DNA of 19,758 nucleotides from Flammula alnicola. Taxonomy: Eukaryota; Basidiomycota; Agaricomycetes; Agaricales; Strophariaceae. A model generated the notes under the pieces. The model was given only the letters and a program-made list of their open reading frames with translations. It searched no databases and was not told the origin of the DNA. Both the position numbers and the translations under genes were made by a program. The DNA is taken from positions 1 through 19,758 of the forward strand of contig JADNRV010000648.1 of assembly GCA_015499995.1 (NCBI GenBank), given 5' to 3'. This document shows, piece after piece, positions 1-6,771 of this stretch. Each line of letters starts with the position of its first letter. Position 1 is the first letter of the stretch.

Positions 1-111
1 TACAACGCGCCAGACGCCGTTTGCACGGAGCCAGGCCTGCATATCACCGGACCAAGTGTTATAATTGAAAGCATTCAATTTCGTGATTTGGGGCATGTGT
101 AAAGAAGACAT
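1..111 (-). CDS. Copia polyprotein N-terminus (gag start), partial
   Basis: The minus strand reads 37 codons from an ATG at 111 down to the window edge with no stop. The peptide contains ITKLNAFNYNTWSGDM followed by QAWLRANGVW. This matches the N-terminal signature of Ty1/Copia gag polyproteins (KL-x-NYNTW-x-x-x-M-x-x-L), the domain that begins the capsid region. The start is chosen because the Copia motif begins a few residues after it and no earlier homology is visible. The rest of the element lies outside the window to the left. It is oriented opposite to the Copia pol fragment at 7801-10656, so the two are not one contiguous element as they stand. Confidence 0.75.
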   Translation of the reverse strand, partial: MSSLHMPQITKLNAFNYNTWSGDMQAWLRANGVWRVV

Positions 112-676
112 GATTGCGAGGGATCCGTGGAGAGCGGAGGAGCGCGAGTTGGTGGGGATATGCGGAATAGTGTCCGGATATGTGTAAATGAGTTGTACGG
201 CGTTCCGTGCGCAGTAGGTGCGGCGAGCTCGGAAATGAAATGAAAGTGTAAACTAGAGTATTCTAGACAACACTAGATAAAAGTGTATGTAACTCGGAGT
301 CCAGGCGGTTGTTCCGAGTGTAACTCAGCCCTAATGGCGTGCAAGCTCGTCCTTACTAGCAGCGGCAATATAAGGCCGGGCCTGGCAAGGGTTTACAAGT
401 AATGAGAGGTAATATGCCTGATGAAAGCTAACTACTAATAGATTTCGTTCGCAAAACACCTGTTTGAAGCGCTTAGAGTGCGGGGCCCATAACCTGTTAA
501 AGGTGGCAAGCGCGGGAACGTGTGACGCAGCTGTGCGCCTAATATGAGCAACTCGAAGCGAGGGACACAGGAGCTATAGTAAGCTGAAGTCCAGAGTGAG
601 TAACTGATTGTATTGAGCAAAATACTAACTACTTGCCTGAAGTCCAGAGTGAGTAACTAAGGACTTCTGGCAAATG

Positions 677-678
<2 letters not shown>
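112..678 (-). other. Leader/possible 5' LTR of the minus-strand Copia element; no gene seen
   Basis: This stretch lies directly upstream of the minus-strand Copia gag start and ends where the poly(T) of LINE A begins. By position it should hold the 5' LTR, primer-binding site and leader. I could not fix LTR ends: I found no convincing TG...CA pair and the second LTR is out of view. Features that can be seen are an imperfect inverted repeat near 289-327 (GTAACTCGGA against TCCGAGTGTAAC), a TATA-like TTATATT on the minus strand near 366-374, and a pair of 22-bp direct repeats at 584-658. No open reading frame here resembles a protein. Confidence 0.35.
584..658. repeat. Pair of 22-bp direct repeats
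   Basis: The 22-bp sequence starting CTGAAGTCCAGAGTGAG occurs identically at 584-605 and 637-658, 53 bp apart, between the Copia leader and the LINE A tail. It could be a short tandem unit within the LTR, or a target duplication around a 31-bp remnant. The sequence does not decide between them. Confidence 0.8.
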
Positions 679-716
<38 letters not shown>

Positions 717-862
717 TTTTTTTATTTCAACAATTTATATACCACTGCACGATCGCAGTGCGGTCCCTAACTAATACAAGCGAGTACGCTACAATACCCA
801 AAGCAGAAGTAAGGAGTTGGTTGCGTTGCAGCCTGAAACCCAAATAGCGGACCTCACAGCCC
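679..862 (-). mobile_element. LINE copy A, 3' end with poly(A) tail
   Basis: A T-rich run (679-723, one G inside) is the poly(A) tail of a minus-strand LINE. The bases beyond it, to about 862, align with the 3' ends of LINE C (14802-14990) and LINE D (14241-14420). Shared parts are a terminal hairpin (stem CACTGC/GCAGTG), the tail motif AAATTGTTGA just before the A-run, a TTAGTTAG box, and the block CCTGAAACCCAAATAGCGGA in the reverse direction. The rest of the same copy resumes at 6771, beyond the inverted-repeat element. About 700 bp of LINE sequence (C coordinates about 14990-15688) is absent at this junction. Confidence 0.85.
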
Positions 863-1022
863 AGCACCTGTAGTTGCTGGTATCATGTATGATTCCTAGG
901 CTGTGGGCTAACTCCCTTATACATCTATAGCGGGTTTGGGCCACTTAGGCCGTGGCCTAAGACCATGCAAGACACTTTTAAAAGGCTGCCGGGGTGCCGG
1001 GAGAGGGTGTCTGCACCTTGCA

Positions 1023-1450
1023 GGGGGCGGGTACTAGTAAATATGTGTCAACAATGCACAGAAATGGCTGGCGGGCACAAAATATGGTGCTGCTCGTCGT
1101 TGGGGGCGCCTTTAGGCGCGGGAAAAATTCCAATAAGGTCTATAAATATATTCTGATTTAATGCAGGTTTTTGCGCGCCTCTAGGGGGGCGGGAATGGGT
1201 GGATTGGGGCCGGCAGGTTTGGATGACGGTCCCATTTGGGGCGGGGCTAATGGTAAACACCTGTCAACAATGCAGGAAATGATGCTCGGGTTTGTATTTT
1301 GGCTTGCGCTCATCGTTTGGGGCGGTTCCGACTGCGGAAAAAAATCCAATGGGGTCTAGTAATATATTGCTACCCATTGCCGCCCTTTGCGCACCTCATG
1401 GGGGGCGGGGATGGGTGGATTGACGAGGATGACTTTGGATGTCATTCTAA
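1023..1450 (+). repeat. Two diverged 216-bp tandem repeats inside the left terminal repeat
   Basis: TGTCAACAATGCA occurs at 1046 and 1262, and GCGGG(A/G)ATGGGTGGATTG recurs at the same 216-bp offset (about 1189 and 1405). Between these anchors the two units keep the same order of landmarks: a GGGGCGGG start, an AAAAA(A)TCCAAT block, a GGTCTA(T/G)(A/T)AATAT block, and a GCGC-CCTC-GGGGGGCGGG end. The mirror image is present at about 6190-6614. These are candidates for subterminal protein-binding repeats. Confidence 0.8.
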
Positions 1451-1466
1451 AATTAGATGGAAGTGT

Positions 1467-1602
1467 GATATTTTTAGATCACAGCGCTTGTGCCTGGTTC
1501 GTTATCTATAGATTAGATAGACAGAAAGCGCCCTAGCTAGATATTTTTAGATGCAGACGCTCGTGCCTTGGCGCCTGATTTCGTTATCTATAGATTAGAT
1601 AC
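1467..1602 (+). repeat. Short tandem duplication (73-82 bp) in the left terminal repeat
   Basis: GATATTTTTAGAT occurs at 1467 and 1540, and GTTATCTATAGATTAGATA at 1501 and 1583. The second unit carries about 9 extra bases (around GCGCCTGAT), which explains the two periods. The same duplication appears in mirror image at about 6030-6170. Confidence 0.8.
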
Positions 1603-1829
1603 TCTGTATTAATCCCACGTTGTTGCATGTTTAAAAATAGGCACGGTTCATTTAGCCTGCTGTTGTCATTGCTTGAAAGCCTCAGGGAATTAAACAGAAA
1701 ACTTGGAATACATTTGAAATGTGCTACTTATGTACTGGTAATAAGGTATGTATACAACAAATAAAATAAGATACAGGAGTGAAAACGAGGATAAGAGAAC
1801 AAGGAGGGCGCATATCGACGTGAGTAACG

Positions 1830-2352
1830 CACGTCGTCGCCTCTCCTGCTGCTGCTCGTCCTCGTTCTCCTCCTGGTAATCATATCCCAGCTGCCGCCCT
1901 TCCCATCTTGACGCCGCCGCCATAACGGGACAGCAGCAGGAGGGGCCGTACAGCTGGCCCTGCTGCTGCTCCTCCCACCTCGCCGCCGTCGCCGTATCTG
2001 AGCAGCAGCAATGGGCGCTGCTGCTGCTCCTCCCCTTGTCGCAGCCGTGTACGAGCAGCAGCAGTGGGCGCTGCTGCTGCTGCTGGTCCACTTCCTCGCC
2101 GTCATGTAAAAGGAGCAGCAGCAGCGGTCGTGCTGCTGCTGCCCGCCCTCGTCGTCATCGTAGTCGTATCCGTGTACGAGCAGCGGCACCGATCGTGCTA
2201 CTGCTCCGCCCTCGTTGTCGTCATCGTCGTTGTATTCGCATACCAGCACCGATCGTGCTGCTGCTGTTCCCCCGGTCGTCGTCGCCGTATCCCAGCAGCA
2301 GCAGCGGTCATACTGCTGCTCCTGCTGCTGGGAGACGGCGACGAAGTGGGAT

Positions 2353-2383
<31 letters not shown>

Positions 2384-2640
2384 GGTTCTGCTGCCGGCGC
2401 TGTGCCCACTTTGTCGTCCTCGCCGTGTACGAGCAGCAGCAGCGGTCGTGCTGCTGCTGCTGTCCGCCGTCCTCGCTGTATCTGCGCTGGAGCCATCGTG
2501 CTGCCGCTCCTCCTACCTCGACGTCGTCGCCGTGTACTAGCAACAACAGCAGTCATGCTGCTGTTGCTGCCTCCACCGAGTCGCCGTTGCCGTATCGTCG
2601 TGTCCGTGCAGCCAACGGTATAAGGACAGAGACGACGACC
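1830..2640 (+). repeat. CAG/CTG hairpin minisatellite, left arm
   Basis: About ten units of 50-66 bp follow one another. A typical unit is a CAG stem (AGCAGCAGCAGC), a six-base loop GGTCGT, and a CTG stem (GCTGCTGCTGCT), then a spacer rich in GTCGTCGTC ending in CGTGTACG or CGTATC. Each unit can fold into a hairpin on either strand. Because the units are mostly built from triplets, long open frames of poly-A, L, S, Q or C appear in several frames and on both strands, which argues against real coding. The right arm carries the same array in reverse. Confidence 0.85.
2353..2382 (+). repeat. (CAG)10 microsatellite
   Basis: Ten uninterrupted CAG triplets lie inside the left-arm hairpin array. 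The corresponding place in the right arm has only mixed (CAG/CTG) units, so this run expanded after the arms separated or shrank on the other side. Confidence 0.95.
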
Positions 2641-2717
2641 ATTTCACGGTCGTCGTCATCTCGTCATCTCGTCTATGGATTGGGTAAGTCAGGGGATGGA
2701 GAGAGGGAGAGCAGAAT

Positions 2718-2745
2718 ACGAATCGAGTCATACGACTCGATTCGT
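2718..2745. repeat. 12-bp-stem palindrome near inner end of left arm
   Basis: ACGAATCGAGTC, then four bases ATAC, then GACTCGATTCGT form a perfect 12-bp stem. The right arm has its counterpart at 3917-3946 with a 13-bp stem and loop GTAT. The stem is preserved while the loop differs. Confidence 0.85.
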
Positions 2746-3505
2746 TGCGCACCAGGTGGGTCTCCCTCTACCAGGGTCTCCCCTCGCGTCTTCTCACCCC
2801 TCACCACCTTCCGATTTGCTTGGACACCTAAGTAGTGGCAGTGGGAGGAGAAGCATGGCGTGGCCGGATGGTTCAGCGTGCGAAGAGGAAAGTGGAAGGC
2901 GTTGGCCGTCAAACCACGTTGATCGTGGTTCAAGCGGACCTTGAAACCCCGGACCGCTCGATTTCCGGCACTTTCTCGTCGTCGAGGACAAGCGTCAACG
3001 CAGTCACGTAGTTCTAGGAGCTTTGGGAGCTCAATATATCATTAGAAATTATGTATTTAAATTAAATTAACCATAAAATATTTCGAATCTGTAAATATGC
3101 TGGCCTACACGGATGAAATACATGCGCATATCCGAAAGGGTGGTGATTTCGGGCGCTTAAAATCGAAAACGCTACGGGTAGCCTCCTCGAGGCCTCATAA
3201 ATTTAAAATAACACCTGAAATATTGTATATGGGTCTGTTTAAAGTGTTCTAGATACTTTGAGAAGCTCCAAAAACATGTGGAGAGACGGAAACTTGAAAT
3301 GACATGGTGAAGGTTGGATTGCTTTAAGATTTCTTATCATTTCATGCATAACTTGACTGCGAAGTGTGTACCATTAGATATATCTTTACCATGTCCAAAT
3401 AAATTTTAGGATTATCATTCCATTTACTATTTCTATTGAATTAAACACTCTGCAAGTGTTACAAGACAGTTCTCGTGGTCCTAAAGGCAAGATAGAGAAC
3501 TTGTA

Positions 3506-3827
3506 ATGTCCGTTAATCACCTCGCGCCGCAATCGACGGATCGGAGTCTGACCGGTCCGAATTTACCAGCCAATCACATCACTCTCGGAAAATGCCGGAT
3601 AACCATCAACGACGTTGAATCGTCGTTGATGGTTATCTCCAACCACCACCACCACCCTCTTTCACCTCTCCCTCATCCGCCCCGCCCCACCGAGGCTCAA
3701 AAAAAGGTAATTACATAACTTGCCATTTCTTATATTCATTTACTAACTAATTTAACCCACTTTCTAGGATCCTACGATGCGACCAAACCTGCGGGACGCC
3801 GTGTGCCCCTCTCCCTCGTTGAGGTAA
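3506..3827 (+). CDS. Possible small spliced gene, unknown product
   Basis: I do not recognise this protein, and it may not be a gene. An ATG at 3506 (in-frame TAA 24 bases upstream) opens 67 codons to 3706. A fungal-type intron then appears to run 3707-3767. Joining in phase 0 to 3768-3827 adds 19 codons and a TAA, giving about 86 residues. The peptide is low in complexity in its middle, with a His run and Pro-rich stretch (ISNHHHHPLSPLPHPPRP) followed by a Lys pair at the junction. It has no signal peptide, membrane segment or known motif. Part of the middle is encoded by the 3598-3637 hairpin. The main support is the quality of the splice signals. A second GAG|GTAATG donor at 3822 would permit a different, longer 3' structure. 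Confidence 0.2.
3598..3637. repeat. Perfect 17-bp hairpin in the central segment
   Basis: GATAACCATCAACGACG, loop TTGAAT, then CGTCGTTGATGGTTATC form a 17-bp stem without mismatch. It lies close to the symmetry centre of the inverted-repeat element. No T-run follows, so it is not a bacterial-style terminator. Confidence 0.9.
3707..3767 (+). other. Intron-like sequence (61 bp)
   Basis: The donor is G|GTAATT at 3707, the branch site TACTAAC at 3741-3747, and the acceptor TTTCTAG at 3767, 20 bases after the branch A. The interval is AT-rich against GC-rich flanks. Length, branch motif and spacing fit typical fungal introns. No transcript evidence is available. Confidence 0.4.
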
Positions 3828-3916
3828 TGTGGGCCGGCTCTGGAAGGAGATGGGAGGGAGATGAGGGGTAAGGACACGAGGGGAGACCCTGGTAGAGGGA
3901 GACCCACCCGGTGCGC

Positions 3917-3946
3917 AACGAATCGAGTCGTATGACTCGATTCGTT
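3917..3946. repeat. 13-bp-stem palindrome near inner end of right arm
   Basis: AACGAATCGAGTC, loop GTAT, then GACTCGATTCGTT. It is the inverted counterpart of 2718-2745 and marks the inner edge of the right arm, between the hairpin array and the central segment. Confidence 0.85.
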
Positions 3947-4039
3947 TCCCGTTCTTGCTCTCTCCATCCCCAGAGTTACCCAATCCATAGGTGATATGAC
4001 GAGATGACGACGACCGTGGAATGGTCGTCGTCTCTATCC

Positions 4040-4790
4040 TTATTCCGTTAGCTGCGCGGACACGACGATACGCGACGGCGACTCGGTGGAAGCAGCAGCA
4101 GCAGCACGACCGCTGCTGCTGCTCGTACACTGCTGCTCGTACACGGCGACGACGTCGAGGTGGGAGGAACGGCAGCACGATTGCTGCCGCTCGGATACGA
4201 CGATGACGGCAAGGCGGGAGCAGCGGCAGCAGGACCACCGCTGCTGCTGCTGGGATACGGTGACGATCACGAGGTGGGAGCAGCAGCAGCGGTCGTGCTG
4301 CTGCTGCTCGTATACGGTGAGGACGACAAAGTGGCCGCAGCGCCAGCAGCCGAACCGCTGCCGCCGCTGCTGGAAGACGGCGACGGCGACGAGGTGGAAG
4401 CAGCAGCAGCAGCACGACCGATGCTGCTGCTCGGATACGGCGACGATGACAGCGGAACAGCAGCAGCACGATCGGTGCTGCTGCTGGTATACGAACACGA
4501 CGGCGAAGACGACGAGGGCGGAGCAGCAGCAGCACGACCGCTGCTGCTGCTCGTATACGGCGACGGCGACAAGGTGGGAGCAGCAGCAGCGCCCACTGCT
4601 GCTGCTCGGATACGGTGGCAACACGGCGGAGCAGCAACAGCAGCACAACCGCTGCTGCTGCTCGGATACGGGGACAGCGGCGAGATGGGAGGAGGAGCAG
4701 CGCGACGAGATGGAAGCAGCGTCAGCCGCACGGCCCCTCCTGCTGCTGCCCCTTTATGGCGGCGACAACGAGATGGGAAGGGCGGCAGCA
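4040..4790 (-). repeat. CAG/CTG hairpin minisatellite, right arm
   Basis: About eleven units of 50-66 bp of the form GTGGGAGCAGCAGCAGC, a six-base loop (GGTCGT or ACGACC type), CTGCTGCTGCTCG, then a TACGGCGACGAC-rich spacer. It is the reverse complement of the left array, with diverged copies and unit-number differences. On the plus strand it allows a 256-codon open frame (4160-4930) made of about 20-residue repeats such as AAAARPLLLLGYGDDDEVG; other frames are also open. I read this as triplet-based satellite rather than a gene. Confidence 0.85.
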
Positions 4791-5038
4791 GCGATATGAC
4801 GACCAGGAGGAGAACGAGGACGAGCAGCAGGAGAGGCGGCGATGTGTATTACTCACGTCGACGCGCCCTCCTTGTTCTCTTACCTTCGGTTTACTCCTGT
4901 GTCTTATTTTATTTGTTATATACCTTATGACCAGTACATAGTGCATTTCAAATATATTCTATTTTTTCTATTTAATCTTTTTGACCTGAGGTTTTCGAGC
5001 ACAGATGACAGCAGGCCAAATGAGCCGTGGCTATTTTT

Positions 5039-5995
5039 CAATACTTTTCATTCCTCCACTGATTCCTCCCGGAATGACCGGATTCCGGAGGAATGGACAG
5101 GAATCCGCAGGAATGGACCGGAATCCACAGGAATGGACTCAATTCCGCAGGAATCCTGACCGGAATCCACAGGAATGACCAAAATTCCGGTTAGGACTTC
5201 AACTTGGTGGACTTAGACAGAACTCAGAGAAAAATATCACTCAAAGATTTTGCATCTTTCAGGAATTGAACCCAGAGCCCCGGAAGAAATCCAGTAGCTA
5301 ATATCCCAGACCATTTAACCATTAGACCAGAGAACTGTTGCTAACCTACCAAAAACATCGGACTACATACCCTATCTATCTATAATATATTTGTAGATTG
5401 CGTAACCAATTCTGAGAGATTCAGGGTCAATGGGGTACCATCAGATTCAGAATTTTAAGGACATTACAAATATGTATATGTCATCTCACTCGGGTAACTG
5501 AAATCCCCTTATTTGGTCTGTTTTGGGGACCGTGGGAACTTTTTGCCAAAAAAAGTAACTGTAGAGCACGCTTCCAGAATCACAAATATATGAAAATCAT
5601 GTGACTAGCTGCTTTCGTCATCGAGAAAAATGCAAAAAACTCGCCCAAAGCCGGCGGTTTTGAAAATTGCATGTGCCAAATACAGAATATCTTGATTAGA
5701 AATAGGTCCCACAGTCTCATTTTGATGTCATTTTATGTAATAGTGTGATATTTTTACGTTGTTGCTAAAAATAACCATATTTCCTTTTTTGGAAAAACCG
5801 GATTCCGGTGGCCATTCCGTTCCGGCCATTCCTGTTGGGTATTCCGGTTGCAGCTTATTCCGGTCTGCATTCCTCCGGAATGAAATTTCACATTTTGGCT
5901 GGCCTCTCAGCCAAAATGACCCAAAAATTATTCCTCCGGAATGACCGGATTCCGCAGGATTCCGGTAGGAATCAGTGGAGGACAATAAAGACCTC
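5039..5995. mobile_element. hAT-like non-autonomous DNA transposon (957 bp)
   Basis: The element is bounded by 8-bp duplications and has imperfect terminal inverted repeats. The left end starts CAATACTTTTCATTCC and the right end, reversed, starts GAGGTCTTTATTGTCC; both continue TCCACTGATTCC. Subterminal arrays of GGAAT/ATTCC words fill about 5049-5185 and 5798-5980. An 11-bp hairpin (CATTTTGGCTG ... CAGCCAAAATG) sits at 5891-5918. The interior has no transposase frame but contains a tRNA-derived sequence on the minus strand. The class call rests on the 8-bp duplication; the terminal bases do not perfectly match the usual hAT pattern, so the superfamily is an inference. Confidence 0.7.
5255..5345 (-). 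other. tRNA-derived sequence (SINE-head-like) inside the hAT-like element
   Basis: On the minus strand there is a perfect internal A box, TGGTCTAATGG (5319-5329), and 46 bases downstream a B box, GGTTCAATTCC (5262-5272). The spacing fits a pol III type 2 promoter. The acceptor and T stems do not pair well, so it is not a functional tRNA. It is either the head of a SINE carried within the transposon or a captured tRNA pseudogene. I could not define a SINE tail. Confidence 0.55.
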
Positions 5996-6003
5996 CTATT
6001 TTT

Positions 6004-6771
6004 AAGCATGCAGCAGCGTGGGATTAATACAGAGTATCTAATCTATAGATAACGAAATCAGGCGCCAAGGCACGAGCGTCTGCATCTAAAAATATCTAGC
6101 TAGGGCGCTTTCTGTCTATCTAATCTATAGATAACGAACCAGGCACAAGCGCTGTGATCTAAAAATATCACACTTCCATCTAATTTTAGAATGACATCCA
6201 AAGTCATCCTCGTCAATCCACCCATCCCCGCCCCCCATGAGGTGCGCAAAGGGCGGCAATGGGTAGCAATATATTACTAGACCCCATTGGATTTTTTTCC
6301 GCAGTCGGAACCGCCCCAAACGATGAGCGCAAGCCAAAATACAAACCCGAGCATCATTTCCTGCATTGTTGACAGGTGTTTACCATTAGCCCCGCCCCAA
6401 ATGGGACCGTCATCCAAACCTGCCGGCCCCAATCCACCCATTCCCGCCCCCCTAGAGGCGCGCAAAAACCTGCATTAAATCAGAATATATTTATAGACCT
6501 TATTGGAATTTTTCCCGCGCCTAAAGGCGCCCCCAACGACGAGCAGCACCATATTTTGTGCCCGCCAGCCATTTCTGTGCATTGTTGACACATATTTACT
6601 AGTACCCGCCCCCTGCAAGGTGCAGACACCCTCTCCCGGCACCCCGGCAGCCTTTTAAAAGTGTCTTGCATGGTCTTAGGCCACGGCCTAAGCGGCCCAA
6701 ACCCGCTATAGATGTATAAGGTAGTTAGCCCACAGCCTAGGAATCATATATAATTCTAGCTTACAAGGCTG
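6004..6771 (-). repeat. Right long terminal inverted repeat
   Basis: This is the reverse complement of about 866-1640, with both sets of internal tandem repeats mirrored (216-bp units at about 6190-6614; 73-bp units at about 6030-6170). Near-identity of the two terminal repeats contrasts with stronger divergence of the inner arms. Confidence 0.9.

Larger units (their letters stand above)
866..1645 (+). repeat. Left long terminal inverted repeat
   Basis: This block of about 780 bp is repeated in reverse complement at about 5996-6771. Long stretches are identical; short open frames of 62-70 codons recur perfectly on both sides. Differences are few and cluster at the outermost 25 bp, for example CTCCC against CTACC after the shared GGGCTAA. 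Near the outer end is a palindrome, CTTAGGCC then GT then GGCCTAAG (about 944-961). The inner end is at TTAAAAATAGG, which is also the target site of the hAT-like insertion on the other arm. Confidence 0.9.
2816..3839. other. Unique central segment of the inverted-repeat element
   Basis: The arms stop matching at about 2815 and 3840. The segment between them occurs once in the window. Its first 180 bp are GC-rich with no recognisable product. From 3000 to about 3500 it is AT-rich with nothing I can identify. The last 330 bp hold a perfect 17-bp hairpin (3598-3637) and an intron-like sequence (3707-3767). No transposase, replicase or other known domain is seen. Confidence 0.6.
5031..6003. repeat. 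8-bp target site duplication CTATTTTT around the hAT-like element
   Basis: CTATTTTT occurs at 5031-5038 and 5996-6003, exactly bounding the 957-bp insertion. The uninterrupted inverted copy of this site survives in the left arm as AAAAATAGGCACGG (about 1634-1647). There the arm continues from the 6004-side sequence straight into the 5030-side sequence. Eight-base duplications are characteristic of hAT and a few other superfamilies. Confidence 0.88.
863..6771. mobile_element. Large inverted-repeat (foldback-type) element, unclassified
   Basis: Two arms of about 1.95 kb run in opposite directions toward a centre near 3.3 kb. The outer left part (about 866-1645) is nearly identical to the reverse complement of about 5996-6771. 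The inner left part (about 1700-2815) matches the reverse complement of about 3840-4965 less closely. The arm order is the same on both sides: end sequence, 216-bp tandem repeats, 73-bp repeats, AT-rich linker, CAG/CTG hairpin array, then a small palindrome. A unique segment of about 1 kb sits between the arms. Both outer flanks are LINE A sequence, so it is an insertion into that LINE. The exact ends are blurred: clear identity starts at ATGATTCCTAGGCTGTGGG (left about 889, right about 6748), with weaker pairing 20-25 bp further out. No transposase is visible, so it would be non-autonomous; the superfamily is unknown. Confidence 0.8.

Noticed and set aside
965..1511. Short open frames of 62-70 codons in the left terminal repeat, repeated exactly at 6125-6671
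   Set aside because: They are identical only because the DNA is an inverted repeat. They overlap on both strands, resemble no protein and lie across tandem repeats.
2850..2945. Possible tRNA in the central segment (TGGCCGGATGG ... GGTTCAAGC)
   Set aside because: The A box has a mismatch at a key A, the B box lacks its final CC, and neither acceptor nor T stem pairs.
1834..4800. CRISPR-like array
   Set aside because: Units have variable lengths, no constant repeat separated by unique spacers, and a triplet-based hairpin structure; the context is eukaryotic.
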